From Phyllobacterium sophorae (lineage in GTDB: Bacteria > Pseudomonadota > Alphaproteobacteria > Rhizobiales > Rhizobiaceae): 64,000 nucleotides of DNA. Positions 50,329-61,221 of this stretch are shown here, one piece after another. Position 1 is the first letter of the stretch. Every line of letters begins with the position of its first letter. The stretch spans positions 301,180-365,179 of the forward strand of contig NZ_PGGM01000004.1 of assembly GCF_003010965.1 (NCBI RefSeq), in the 5' to 3' direction. The notes beneath the pieces were generated by a model that had not been told where the DNA came from, ran no database searches, and saw only the letters and a program-made list of their open reading frames with translations. Position numbers and translations under genes: made by a program.

Positions 50329-51228
50329 ATGTCGTATTTTCTTCAACTCGTTTTTAACGGCATCCACAATGCCGCGCTCTACGCGCTGCTCGCCTACGGT
50401 TATGTGCTGATCCATGGCGTCACGCATCGTACAGATCTTTCCCTAGGCGCCATCTTTGCTTTTTCCGGGCAGACTTTCATCCTTGCGACTGCGTTCGGAT
50501 GGTCCGTTCTCTGGATGACGCTCCCTGCAGCGCTATCGTTCGGGGCACTGATTGCTATCGTCTATGTCTCTATTGGCGGCTACGCCATAGCCAAACTCAT
50601 CTACGCCCCGCTCGACACGGGAACGCGCAACACCGTCTTGGTTGCTACGCTTGGGCTTAGCATTTTCTTGATGGAACTGTCGCGGATTGCTGCCAACACA
50701 AGGGATTATTGGCTGCCGCCGATGCTCGCCTCGCCGGTACCATTGCTGGGGCCGGATATAGACATCAGCCTGACACAAATGCAGGTAGTCAACATTGTCG
50801 TAGCCTTGGCCGTGATTGCTTCTGGAGAGATGATCATGCTGCAAACTTCCGCTGGCCGCATCTGGCGCGCTGTCAGTGATGAACCCGTAGCAACGGCGAT
50901 GTGCGGCATCGACCCAGGAAAAGTGAGGACACAAGCGATCTTGGCTGCCTACGGTGTTTGCGCATTAGCGGGATTTCTCGCGGCACTTTACTATGGCAAT
51001 GTTAGCTTCAACACCGGCATGATCTTCGGTTTGAAAATCCTTTTCATCACGGCCGCTGGCGGATTTTCCCGACCACTGCATGCAGCCTTCGGTGCAGCCA
51101 TTGTCGGGATGGTCGAATCACTATGGGGTGGCTATTTCTCGGTTCTCTGGCGTGATGCGGCGGTGTTCTCGCTGCTGGTCTTTGTCCTCGCGACACGCAT
51201 CAATCAGCAGGCGACCGAGCGCGTATAG
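50329..51228 (+). CDS. Orphan LivH-like branched-chain amino-acid ABC permease
   Basis: 299 residues, eight or so membrane spans, with the LivH family pattern: NGIHNAALYALLAYGYVLIHG, RTDLSLGAIFAF, YAPLDTGTRNTVLVATLGLS, and an EAA-like loop AVSDEPVATAMCGIDPGKVRTQ. Normally works with LivM, LivG/F ATPases and a periplasmic binding protein; none of these genes is adjacent. Divergent from the CGNR regulator and sharing its operator, so probably its main target. Confidence 0.85.
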   Translation: MSYFLQLVFNGIHNAALYALLAYGYVLIHGVTHRTDLSLGAIFAFSGQTFILATAFGWSVLWMTLPAALSFGALIAIVYVSIGGYAIAKLIYAPLDTGTRNTVLVATLGLSIFLMELSRIAANTRDYWLPPMLASPVPLLGPDIDISLTQMQVVNIVVALAVIASGEMIMLQTSAGRIWRAVSDEPVATAMCGIDPGKVRTQAILAAYGVCALAGFLAALYYGNVSFNTGMIFGLKILFITAAGGFSRPLHAAFGAAIVGMVESLWGGYFSVLWRDAAVFSLLVFVLATRINQQATERV

Positions 51229-51268
51229 GATCTGACCTGGAGCAAGTTTTTATCTATATGGAGCCGTT

Positions 51269-52024
51269 CTAGCCCTGTAGGCTGTGTCCGCCATCGATCG
51301 TAATAACAGTGCCAGTAATATAGCTGCTCGCATCCGACGCAAGCATTAGCACCGCACCGTCAATATCTTCCGGCTCTCCCAGCCGCCGCATCGGATTCTT
51401 TCCTTTCAGAAACCCTTTGGCCGGCCCGTCCATGATTGTCTCGTTGAGCCGCGTTGGAAACCAGCCCGGAGCGATCGCATTGACCCGGATCCCGTGACAG
51501 GCCCATTCGAGCGCCAGCGACCGGGTCATCTGCGAAACCGCTGCCTTTGACATTGCATAGGCGGCTGATCCCTTGATCGGCGCGTCTGCAAGGATGCTGG
51601 ATAGATTAATGATTGATCCCCCGGCACCCTTGGCGATCATTCGTTTCGCCGCCTCTTGGGCAATAAAAAAAGCGCCTTCGACGTTTACCTCGAGTATTTG
51701 CCGCAACTGTTCTCGGGTCATTGTCAGCGCCCGTTCTACCGCGGCCACTCCTGCATTGTTAAATACGACCGTAACGGTACCGAAGCGTCGCTCTGCCTCG
51801 TCGAATGCGCGCTCGATATCCGCAGCGATGGTAACGTCGGCAATGATATTCATGATGCTTGACTGAAGCTCCGTTTCGGGAGCAGGCGCAGGTGTACGCG
51901 AAATCGAGACGACATTTGCGCCATGTGCGGCGAGAACCTGCACCATTCTCAGGCCCAAACCAGACGAGCCTCCGGTCACCGCAATGGTTTTTCCCGCAAC
52001 GGAAATAGAAGAATCACCTGTCAT
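51269..52024 (-). CDS. Short-chain dehydrogenase/reductase
   Basis: 251 residues, classical SDR: cofactor motif TGGSSGLG at 17-24, structural NNAG at 89-92, catalytic S142/S143, Y156 and K160 (in SSILADAPIKGSAAYAMSK), and the usual GWFPTRLNETIMDGP loop. NAD(P)-dependent oxidation or reduction of an alcohol or ketone; substrate not predictable. Single gene between the permease and the TRAP transporter. Confidence 0.9.
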   Translation of the reverse strand: MTGDSSISVAGKTIAVTGGSSGLGLRMVQVLAAHGANVVSISRTPAPAPETELQSSIMNIIADVTIAADIERAFDEAERRFGTVTVVFNNAGVAAVERALTMTREQLRQILEVNVEGAFFIAQEAAKRMIAKGAGGSIINLSSILADAPIKGSAAYAMSKAAVSQMTRSLALEWACHGIRVNAIAPGWFPTRLNETIMDGPAKGFLKGKNPMRRLGEPEDIDGAVLMLASDASSYITGTVITIDGGHSLQG

Positions 52025-52294
52025 TTAGTCGAATACCGATGAGCATCAAGCCTGAATGTTCTGTCACTGTTAGACTGCTCATGCGGTCATGACAACTGCC
52101 TATGGTCCTTCGTGGCCAAGAGTCTCTTGCTTGATGGATGGGCACCATCAATTCTGTTGATGGTTTTAGGCTGGGCTGGTACCAGTGCTTCGACATGTTT
52201 TTAATAGGCAAGGCTGAAAGAGGCTGACACCGCGCGATCAAAAAAGCGGGACGCTCACAATACTCAGGCTGTCAGAATCTATGGGGAGGACTAA

Positions 52295-52879
52295 ATGCCG
52301 GCTTTGCTCGCTCTGTCAAAAACAATCGATCGCATCAACGAATTCATCGGACGCCATGTCGCGTGGCTGATCTTTCTCGCGGTCATCGTCAGCGCTGGAA
52401 ATGCAATCATTCGCAAGGTGTTCAACGTATCGTCGAACTCCTGGCTCGAACTTCAATGGTATCTGTTCGGAGGGGCCTTCATGCTGGCCGCCGCCTATAC
52501 CTTGCTGCAGAACGAACACATACGCATCGATATTGTCTATGGCGCGTTCTCTCGGCGCGTCCAGCACTGGATTGATCTGCTAGGCCATATATTTTTCCTC
52601 ATGCCGTTCGTCATCCTGATGATTTTCTATTTCATTCCTTATGTCCGGCTCTCCTACAACAGTGGCGAAGTTTCCTCCAGCGCAGGCGGTCTTATCCTCT
52701 GGCCCGCCAAGTTGATCCTGCTCGTTGGCTTTCTGCTTCTCGGTATCCAGGGCGTTTCAGAAATCATCAAGAAGATCGCTGTGATGCGCGGGGACATGCC
52801 CGACCCCAATCCACCAATGTCCCTCGAAGAGCTTGCGGATCAGGAAGTGGCTGCCATCGCGGAGGCGCGTAATGATTGA
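52295..52879 (+). CDS. dctQ: TRAP transporter small permease (DctQ family)
   Basis: 194 residues, four membrane spans: HVAWLIFLAVIVSAGNAIIR, SWLELQWYLFGGAFMLAAAYTL in parts, HIFFLMPFVILMIFYFIPYV, ILLVGFLLLGIQGVSEIIKK. SWLELQWYLF is the family signature. Partner of the large permease that follows with overlap. GGGAGGAC precedes the ATG. Confidence 0.92.
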   Translation: MPALLALSKTIDRINEFIGRHVAWLIFLAVIVSAGNAIIRKVFNVSSNSWLELQWYLFGGAFMLAAAYTLLQNEHIRIDIVYGAFSRRVQHWIDLLGHIFFLMPFVILMIFYFIPYVRLSYNSGEVSSSAGGLILWPAKLILLVGFLLLGIQGVSEIIKKIAVMRGDMPDPNPPMSLEELADQEVAAIAEARND

Positions 52880-54635
52880 GTTTATTGCGCAGAACATGGC
52901 ACCGATCATGTTCGCTTCGCTAATCATTTTCATGCTGATCGGCTACCCTGTCGCCTTCGCGCTTGCCGCCAACGGTCTGCTTTTCTTTTTTGTGGGCGTC
53001 GAATTGGCTCCCTATTCGAATGGCAGCATCACGCTCTCATGGCCATTGCTTTACGCCCTTCCTGAGCGCTTCTGGGGCCAAATGGCCAATGAAACACTTC
53101 TCGCCATTCCCTTCTTCACATTCATGGGAATCATTCTCGAACGCTCCGGTATGGCCGAGGATCTGCTCGACACCATCGGGCAACTCTTCGGCCCGATCCG
53201 GGGCGGTCTTGCCTATGCGGTCATCTTCGTCGGTGCTCTGCTGGCAGCGACCACAGGTGTTGTGGCTGCATCTGTAATCGCCATGGGCTTGATATCATTG
53301 CCGATCATGATGCGGTACGGCTATGACCGGCGCGTTGCATCAGGCGTTATAGCGGCTTCCGGGACCCTGGCGCAGATCATTCCGCCCTCGCTCGTACTGA
53401 TCGTTCTCGCCGATCAGCTCGGCCGTTCCGTCGGCGATATGTATCACGGAGCAATCGTGCCCGGCCTTGTTCTCACCGGCCTCTATATGCTCTACATTTT
53501 GATCATGACGTTCTGGAAGCGGGACTCAATGCCTGCACTTCCGGTTGAAGCACGGACGCTGGGGTCCGGCGTCAGTTCCTTGATCATAGCACTCCTGATT
53601 GCTGGTGCTGTTGCCTATGGGGCTCACATTCTGCTGGCACCGGTTGCCGGAGCAAATGCCGATATTTGGGGCGCGACCATCGGTATTATCATTATCTATG
53701 CCTTCGCCCTTGCAGACCGTGCATTCGGACTGAATACGATGTCGCGCCTTGCACAACAGGTGATTATCGTTCTCATACCACCGCTCGCGCTGATCTTCCT
53801 CGTTCTTGGTACAATCTTCCTTGGCATCGCAACGCCAACCGAAGGCGGTGCCATGGGTGCGGTCGGGGCATTGATCATGGCGGCATCAAAAGGCCGTCTC
53901 AATTTCAGCGTCATAAGCCAAGCCTTGGCATCCACGACGCGGCTATCATCATTCGTGATGTTCATTCTGCTTGGAGCCCGCGTGTTCTCCTTAACGTTCT
54001 ATGGCGTCAACGGTCACGTATGGGTTGAGCATCTGCTTGTATCGCTGCCAGGCGGCGAGGTTGGATTTCTGATTGTCGTCAACCTCCTCGTCTTCTTCCT
54101 GGCGTTCTTCCTCGACTTCTTCGAACTTGCCTTCATCATCGTGCCATTGCTCGCTCCGGCCGCGGACAAACTCGGCATCGATCTGATCTGGTTCGGCGTT
54201 CTTCTTGGCATCAACATGCAGACGAGCTTCATGCATCCGCCATTCGGTTTCGCATTGTTCTATCTGCGTTCCGTTGCCGCCAAGGTGCCTTATCTCGACA
54301 AGATAACGGGAAAGAAGATCCAACCGATCACAACCGGCCAGATCTACTGGGGCGCCGTGCCCTTTGTCGGCATCCAGATCCTGATGGTGGCATTGACGAT
54401 CATGTTCCCGCAGATGGTTATGCACTACAAGGGCAGCGGCCCAACTGTTGACCCTGCAACCATGAAGATTGAAATACCGGGCGACCTGGGCGGCGGCCTC
54501 GGTGGTGGATTGGGCGGAGATCTTGGTGGACCAGGTGGAGAATTGAGTTCACCGCCATTGGGTGGAACACCGGCCAACCCGCCCGCTCCTGCCCAACCGG
54601 CAGCACCCGACCTCAGCCAGCCGCCGAAAATGTAA
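52872..54635 (+). CDS. dctM: TRAP transporter large permease (DctM family)
   Basis: 587 residues from ATG 52872 (GGAGG upstream), overlapping dctQ by 8 bases. About 12-14 membrane spans; signature TTGVVAASVIAMGLISLPIM and AASGTLAQIIPPSLVLIVLA, with the longer loops of the mannitol/chloroaromatic-type branch. The last 55 residues form an unusual extramembrane G/L/P-rich tail with GGGLGGGLGGDLGG, then P/A-rich. Imports substrate with Na+ using the DctP protein encoded convergently. Confidence 0.92.
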   Translation: MIEFIAQNMAPIMFASLIIFMLIGYPVAFALAANGLLFFFVGVELAPYSNGSITLSWPLLYALPERFWGQMANETLLAIPFFTFMGIILERSGMAEDLLDTIGQLFGPIRGGLAYAVIFVGALLAATTGVVAASVIAMGLISLPIMMRYGYDRRVASGVIAASGTLAQIIPPSLVLIVLADQLGRSVGDMYHGAIVPGLVLTGLYMLYILIMTFWKRDSMPALPVEARTLGSGVSSLIIALLIAGAVAYGAHILLAPVAGANADIWGATIGIIIIYAFALADRAFGLNTMSRLAQQVIIVLIPPLALIFLVLGTIFLGIATPTEGGAMGAVGALIMAASKGRLNFSVISQALASTTRLSSFVMFILLGARVFSLTFYGVNGHVWVEHLLVSLPGGEVGFLIVVNLLVFFLAFFLDFFELAFIIVPLLAPAADKLGIDLIWFGVLLGINMQTSFMHPPFGFALFYLRSVAAKVPYLDKITGKKIQPITTGQIYWGAVPFVGIQILMVALTIMFPQMVMHYKGSGPTVDPATMKIEIPGDLGGGLGGGLGGDLGGPGGELSSPPLGGTPANPPAPAQPAAPDLSQPPKM

Positions 54636-54651
54636 GGTCGAAGCAGCAAGA

Positions 54652-54686
54652 AAAAACCCCGGTCCTTGCGGTACCGGGGTTTATTT
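54652..54686. terminator. Terminator between dctM and dctP
   Basis: AAACCCCGGT-ccttgcggt-ACCGGGGTTT followed by ATTTT on the plus strand and preceded by a run of A, so it works for both convergent genes. Confidence 0.9.
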
Positions 54687-54704
54687 TGATTGGTTTTGTG
54701 AAGC

Positions 54705-56057
<1,353 letters not shown>

Positions 56058-56092
56058 CTACATATGAGGCAACATTTTTCTGGAGTAACCCA

Positions 56093-56863
56093 ATGCGGCA
56101 ACCTCTCGTCGCCATAACATCCGATGTTCGCACCTTCGAGAATTACACATGGCACGCAACCCCTGACCAATATTTGGCAGCGGCCTACGACGCGGCTGGC
56201 GTTATCCCTTTGATCGTCCCTTCATTCGGCGACGGGCTGGACATCGATGCCATCCTCGACGGTGTCGATGGTGTACTGGTTACTGGCTCCAAATCCAACG
56301 TTCATCCGTCGCTTTATGGCGCCGCACCAACTGAGGCTCACGAGCCCTATGATCCCGCCAGGGATGCTACATCGCTGCCGCTTATCCGGCGTGCCATTGA
56401 GCGCGGAATCCCTCTTTTGGCGATTTGTCGTGGAATTCAGGAACTCAACGTTGCTTTGGGAGGGACATTGGCTACCGAAATTCAAGAACTGGACGGGCGC
56501 ATGGACCATCGCGCTCCGCAGTCTGACCAGCAGGCCGAACGATTCGCGATCCGCCATCCGGTGCGAATCAAGCCGGGCTCTTGCCTCGCCAGTGTCATGC
56601 AAAGCGATTCCGTAGAGGTCAACTCCGTTCATCGGCAAGCTATCGACAGACCAGCGCCGCAATTGGATATCGAGGCAGTGGCCGATGATGGCACGATCGA
56701 AGCCGTTTCGGTCAAGAACGCGCGCAGTTTCGCGGTCGGGGTCCAATGGCATCCGGAATATTGGGTGAAGAACGACAGTCCTTCGCGCAAGATTTTCGCA
56801 GCTTTCGGCGATGCGGCACGCGCCCACAAGGCAAGCCGCGCGCGGCTTCACGCCGCCGAATGA
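56093..56863 (+). CDS. Class I glutamine amidotransferase-like hydrolase (peptidase C26, PuuD type)
   Basis: 256 residues. VAITSDVRTFENYTWHATPDQYLAAA and DGVLVTGSKSNVHPSLYG open the fold; nucleophile C112 in LAICRGIQELNVALGG, H220 and E222 in GVQWHPEYW. Such enzymes cleave gamma-glutamyl amides, for example gamma-glutamyl-GABA in putrescine breakdown. No Puu partner genes nearby, so the substrate is open. GGAG precedes the ATG; divergent from dctP. Confidence 0.9.
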   Translation: MRQPLVAITSDVRTFENYTWHATPDQYLAAAYDAAGVIPLIVPSFGDGLDIDAILDGVDGVLVTGSKSNVHPSLYGAAPTEAHEPYDPARDATSLPLIRRAIERGIPLLAICRGIQELNVALGGTLATEIQELDGRMDHRAPQSDQQAERFAIRHPVRIKPGSCLASVMQSDSVEVNSVHRQAIDRPAPQLDIEAVADDGTIEAVSVKNARSFAVGVQWHPEYWVKNDSPSRKIFAAFGDAARAHKASRARLHAAE

Positions 56864-57316
56864 TTAAAAGAGACTCACGCCTTCCGTTGACATCGACAGG
56901 ATTACGGAGCGGGGCTCGACGCTGATATAGTCAAGCCCGTCACCGGGGCTGAACTCCACGATCGTTCGGCCGAGATTGTCGGACAGATCGATGGTTCCAT
57001 CTTCGTTATTGTGCCACGTCCTGGCATTCGCCAACGGTGGATAGAGACCGGCGCAGCTGCTGTCGACGGAGAGAGCGTTATGCCCCGGCATGCCATTTTC
57101 CTTTGGGAATGCCATGCATTTCACTCCTCCCCCCGGACCACGAATGACGAATGTCGGGATATCTAGGCTCTTTCCATCGTCAGTCGCAATGGACGCTGTT
57201 GTAGCGATATCAATACTTGGATCTTCATCGGACGTGTATGTCGCGAAATCCAGAAACATGGCAACAATTGCCGCTGCGCTCACGAGGCCAAGCCAGGCCG
57301 AATTAGCCAATTTCAT
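56864..57316 (-). CDS. Exported protein resembling Inh-type protease inhibitors
   Basis: 150 residues. N-terminal membrane or signal segment (LGLVSAAAIVAMFLDFATY), then a beta-rich domain with two cysteines: GGVKCMAFPKEN, LSVDSSCAGLYPP, ARTWHNNEDGTIDLSDNLGRTI (in parts), VEFSPGDGLDYISVEP. The order C...C...W..xxG.i.L.D..G.ti.eF matches the AprI/Omp19-like Inh pattern in outline, so a periplasmic inhibitor is possible. It converges with the amidohydrolase, stop next to stop. Confidence 0.55.
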   Translation of the reverse strand: MKLANSAWLGLVSAAAIVAMFLDFATYTSDEDPSIDIATTASIATDDGKSLDIPTFVIRGPGGGVKCMAFPKENGMPGHNALSVDSSCAGLYPPLANARTWHNNEDGTIDLSDNLGRTIVEFSPGDGLDYISVEPRSVILSMSTEGVSLF

Positions 57317-57411
57317 GATGCACCCCCGGTATCAACACCCTGGGAGCCTAGTAGTGCAGCGTTAACGAACGGTGAAACGCGCGGATGGCAGCCCGCCGAC
57401 CGAGCTGAGGC

Positions 57412-58431
57412 CTAGCGTTCCTTGGGCCTTGACGTGGATTGCCGTATCCGCAATTCCGGTTTGATCAACTCCTGACGAGCATGGGTATCAGCACCGTTCA
57501 GCTGGTCGAGCAGAGCCCGTGCCGCGCGCTGGCCGACTTCCCTCTGGCCGTTCCACACGGTGGTTAAAGCTGGCGTAGCAATTGCTGCCTCCTCGAGGTC
57601 GTCGTAACCGGTAACTGAAATATCAACTCCGGCGACCAATCCAGCTCGTGCAATACCGTTCATCATGCCGATTGCTGCAAGGTCATTCCAGCAGACTGCA
57701 GCCGTCGGGTGATCCTTCAAGGCGAGAAACTGTGGCGCGGCATCAAAGCCCGCCTGCTTGGTTCTGGGACCGGGAATGCGCCATTCCGGCTTTACCTCAA
57801 GGCCTGCCTTCTGCATTGCGTGAAGATAGCCTTCATAACGGTCCCGGCCGGTCGAGGTTTGATCCGTACCGCCCACCATAGCAATGCGGGTGTGGCCCAG
57901 CGAAATCAGATGGTTCGTGGCGAGGCCAATGCCATAAGCGTCATCACCGCGGAATACAGGAACATTCGCATCCTTGACGCTACGGGCAATCAGAACAACG
58001 GGCAGTCCATTGTCTTCGGCCATGCGTATATCTTCGGCCGGCGTGCCGATAGCCGGAGACATGATCACGCCATCTCCACCCAATTGCAGCACAGTGTCGA
58101 TAAATGTCCGCTGCTTGTCCAACTGATCATAATGGTTGGAGAGAATGAAGGTCTGACCGGAGCGGTCGAGCTCACCCTCAATCGCTCGCAATATTTCGGC
58201 AAAGAACGGGTTCATGATGTCATGCACCACGACGCCGACGATCCCTGACCGTGAGGTGCGCAAACTTGCAGCCCGCCGATTGTAAATGTAACCAATCGCC
58301 CGGGCATGTTCTTTGATCTTCTCGCGCGTCTGGTCAGCCACAAGCGGGCTGTCGCGCAATGCCAGTGATACGGTTGCAGTGGACACTTTAAGCGCGTCGG
58401 CAATCGTCGATAGTTTGATCTTCTGCGCCAA
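57412..58431 (-). CDS. LacI-family transcription regulator
   Basis: 339 residues with a TTG start at 58431 behind GGGAGG. Helix-turn-helix IKLSTIADALKVSTATVSLALRDSPLV, hinge and PBP-like ligand domain (GIVGVVVHDIMNPFFAEILRAIE, GLPVVLIARS, ISVTGYDDLEEAAIATPALTTVW). A sugar or sugar acid is the usual effector. No catabolic operon is adjacent; the nearest candidates are the EamA exporter upstream and the Inh-like gene downstream. Confidence 0.92.
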   Translation of the reverse strand: MAQKIKLSTIADALKVSTATVSLALRDSPLVADQTREKIKEHARAIGYIYNRRAASLRTSRSGIVGVVVHDIMNPFFAEILRAIEGELDRSGQTFILSNHYDQLDKQRTFIDTVLQLGGDGVIMSPAIGTPAEDIRMAEDNGLPVVLIARSVKDANVPVFRGDDAYGIGLATNHLISLGHTRIAMVGGTDQTSTGRDRYEGYLHAMQKAGLEVKPEWRIPGPRTKQAGFDAAPQFLALKDHPTAAVCWNDLAAIGMMNGIARAGLVAGVDISVTGYDDLEEAAIATPALTTVWNGQREVGQRAARALLDQLNGADTHARQELIKPELRIRQSTSRPKER

Positions 58432-58558
58432 AAACCGCCTCCCGCAGTATCGTCCAACAAGCTACGTAATCTTTACCCGGCGTTATGCCATTGCAGCCGG
58501 ATAAATCAAAGTTCTTTCGTTATGGGTGCGGTCAAACGTTTGGCCAGGACCCCGAACT

Positions 58559-59464
58559 TCAGTTATGTGTGCGCAACTGCCGTTCGCGGTGCACGATATA
58601 AAGACCGCTGCCAATGACGATCGCCGCACCGCAAAGCGTGTAGATATCTGGGAACTGGTCAAAGATGAAATATCCGAAGGCCAGCATCCAGATGATTTGC
58701 AGGAACGGATACGGCGCCAATGCCGCTGTCGTTGCTCGCCTGTAAGCCAGAATGATCAGATAGTGGCCGAGCCCGCCGAAAAATCCAAGCATGAGCAACA
58801 GCGCGATTTGAAACGGCGATTCAGGGATGACGGCCTGCATTATTGCCGGTGACGTCAAAATGGCCGGAGCGAGGGCCGAAAAGAAAATGAGGCTCTCCGG
58901 AGATTCCGTCGCTGCCATGCGCCGTGTGAGAAGCACATAGAAAGAGTAGCTGAGCATCGCGGCAATGGAATAGGGTAACCCCGGGTTGAACGAACCGAAT
59001 CCCGGGCGAGCAATGATCAGAACGCCGATGAATGCGACGATGATGGCGGCCCAGCGCCGCCAGCCCGCCCACTCACCAAGGAGCGGCCCGGCGAGCGCGG
59101 CGATTACCATGGGCGCTGCAAAGGTAATCGTGATCGTTTCACCCAGCTGCATTGTCTGCAGTGCATGGAAGTTGAAATAGGTCGAGCCAAACAAGCAGAG
59201 CCCGCGAAGGAACTGCAGGGGAATGCTGCGGACTTTGAAAATTCCGGGATTGGACCAGGGCCGAAAAAAGATCAACACCAGAAGCGTATGTTCAATAAAC
59301 CGCATCCAGGAAATAAAGGCCGTCGGAATTCCCGAAACGACAAGATATTTGGCACTTGCATCGAGGCAGGAGAACAAAAATCCCGCCGCCAGCAGGTAAA
59401 GGACCGCAGCGAGCGGTGCAGGTTCCTGTGAAGAGCGGGAAGTTAGAGGCAATTGAATGACCAA
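58559..59464 (-). CDS. EamA/DMT-family transporter
   Basis: 301 residues, ten membrane spans in two EamA repeats: AVLYLLAAGFLFSCLDASAKYL, FISWMRFIEHTLLVLIFF, then LPYSIAAMLSYSFYVLLTRRM and QIIWMLAFGYFIFDQFPDIY. Drug/metabolite exporter; substrate unknown. The start is TTG at 59464 without a clear site, so the true start may differ. It lies between LacI and MarR regulators. Confidence 0.85.
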   Translation of the reverse strand: MVIQLPLTSRSSQEPAPLAAVLYLLAAGFLFSCLDASAKYLVVSGIPTAFISWMRFIEHTLLVLIFFRPWSNPGIFKVRSIPLQFLRGLCLFGSTYFNFHALQTMQLGETITITFAAPMVIAALAGPLLGEWAGWRRWAAIIVAFIGVLIIARPGFGSFNPGLPYSIAAMLSYSFYVLLTRRMAATESPESLIFFSALAPAILTSPAIMQAVIPESPFQIALLLMLGFFGGLGHYLIILAYRRATTAALAPYPFLQIIWMLAFGYFIFDQFPDIYTLCGAAIVIGSGLYIVHRERQLRTHN

Positions 59465-59545
59465 TCAGGCGGGCGAGATTCGTCCGCATGATATCAAGTT
59501 CAGGCAGTTTGTAATCGCAGATTGCAAATATCTTTTGACGTTCGA

Positions 59546-60040
59546 TCACTCGTCATCGCTGTCGTCGTCATCATCATGGGCATCATCAGGGCTCGTCTGA
59601 CGCAACTGTTCCGCAGCCGAAAGGTTGACTTCAAGACGCGACAGCATTTTTACGAACGCTTTGCGTTCTTTTTTGTCAAAACCCTTCATCGCATCCTTTT
59701 CGGTTTTCCGAATGGATTTTTCAATTGCCTTGATTGCCTCGTTCCCGGTTTCGGTAAGGAAAATATGGGCCTGACGCTGATCAGTTGTCGAACCTTCCTT
59801 CTTGACAAACCCCTGCGTCTGCAGGCGCGAAATCGTCTTGGTGATCGTCGGTGGACGAACCCCAAGCCGTTTGGCCAGAATGCTTGGAGAAAGACCGTCC
59901 TCGTGCGCCAACTGCAGCATCACCGCATCTTGTCCGGCATAGAACCCATGCCCCAGCAAGCGCATCGCCAAAGCTGTTCTGGTCAGACGCGCCGTCGATT
60001 GTAGCCTATGAAGAATGAGGGTTTTACGATCCTTGACCAT
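59546..60040 (-). CDS. MarR-family transcription regulator
   Basis: 164 residues. Winged helix: QDAVMLQLAHEDGLSPSILAKRLGVRPPTITKTISRLQTQGFVKKEGSTTDQRQAHIFLTETG (in parts). The C-terminal tail is a run of aspartates (DDAHDDDDDSDDE). AGGAG precedes the ATG. It may repress the EamA gene downstream or the divergent creatininase-family gene; no palindrome was decisive. Confidence 0.92.
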   Translation of the reverse strand: MVKDRKTLILHRLQSTARLTRTALAMRLLGHGFYAGQDAVMLQLAHEDGLSPSILAKRLGVRPPTITKTISRLQTQGFVKKEGSTTDQRQAHIFLTETGNEAIKAIEKSIRKTEKDAMKGFDKKERKAFVKMLSRLEVNLSAAEQLRQTSPDDAHDDDDDSDDE

Positions 60041-60328
60041 TCAAACTCCTGCTCGCTTTGTAGCGTGTCCGGTTGATGATGAGACGGCTAGGTCTCTTTG
60101 GTGGATAGCAATTAACAGACAAACTTCTTGTACGCAGACTAGTATTCACGGATTGGCGCGGCGGATTCACTACAGCGGCCAAACCGTCGGCTCTCCTTGC
60201 CCGGCAAGTCCGCGTTACAATGCTTATATGACATTCTGATGAAATTTGCCGACGAATTGGTATGGAGGCAAAAATATGCCTGTAATAATGCTATCCGAGG
60301 CACATATCCCCCTGTCAAGCATAGGGGT

Positions 60329-61114
60329 ATGATAACACAACTGACCCAGATGGATGAGCCGGACATGCCAACACCTTGTATCAGAACGATCGCTATTCTC
60401 CCCCTTGGCGCGCATGAACAGCATGGTCCGCATTTGCCGTTGGAAACTGACACGATCATCGCCGCTGGCCTGGTTGATCGGCTGAGGAACTCGCTTCCCA
60501 GCGCTCTTTCCATCGAATTTCTTGCGGTTGAGCCGATTGGCTACTCCATCGAACATATGGATGTGGCAGGCACACGGACACTTGCTTTTGACGAAGCAGT
60601 TCGCCGCTGGATCGGCGTGGGCGAAAACCTTGTCCAACGCGGCCTGTCCAAACTGGTAATCCTGAACGCCCATGGCGGCAACGCACCTCTTATGACGATC
60701 GTTGCCACTGAGCTGCGCGTTCGTTTCAATATGCTTGCCGTGGCAACGAGTTGGACACGATTTGGTTTGCCGGATGATCTGATGTCGCCGGACGAGAAAG
60801 CATTGGATATCCATGGCGGCTTCATTGAAACTTCTGTGATGCTTGCATTGCGTCCCGAGCTCGTCGATATGGCAAAAGCTGGAAATTTCGATTCCAATCA
60901 GCGTTATTATGCGCAGACCTACAAGCACCTGCGTGCTTATGGACCCCACGCCTTCGGCTGGAAAATGTCCGACCTCAACAAACACGGCGTGGCTGGGAAT
61001 GCGTCCCGGGCCACGGCGGAGGCCGGTGAAAAGATTATGGCGCACAGTTTGAGAGGTATTATCGAACTGCTCGAGGACGTCGACCGCTTTGATTGCTCCA
61101 TCTTCAAACGATAA
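60329..61114 (+). CDS. Creatininase-family amidohydrolase
   Basis: 261 residues from ATG 60329 (ATG 60350 also possible; neither has a good site). Metal-binding signature LPLGAHEQHGPHLPLETDT with E, H and D ligands, then NAHGGNAPLM and DIHGGFIETSVMLAL. Cytoplasmic metal-dependent hydrolase of cyclic amides; creatinine, or the deformylated F420/mycofactocin-type substrates of relatives, cannot be told apart. Divergent from marR. Confidence 0.88.
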   Translation: MITQLTQMDEPDMPTPCIRTIAILPLGAHEQHGPHLPLETDTIIAAGLVDRLRNSLPSALSIEFLAVEPIGYSIEHMDVAGTRTLAFDEAVRRWIGVGENLVQRGLSKLVILNAHGGNAPLMTIVATELRVRFNMLAVATSWTRFGLPDDLMSPDEKALDIHGGFIETSVMLALRPELVDMAKAGNFDSNQRYYAQTYKHLRAYGPHAFGWKMSDLNKHGVAGNASRATAEAGEKIMAHSLRGIIELLEDVDRFDCSIFKR

Positions 61115-61221
61115 TGCTCAATCGGATTGAAGCAGCCATTCACGCATTTGAATGCCATAGGTGTGGCAATATGTAATCTTATCACCTATATCGTGGGTCA
61201 ATCCATTCCAAGAGGCGCACG

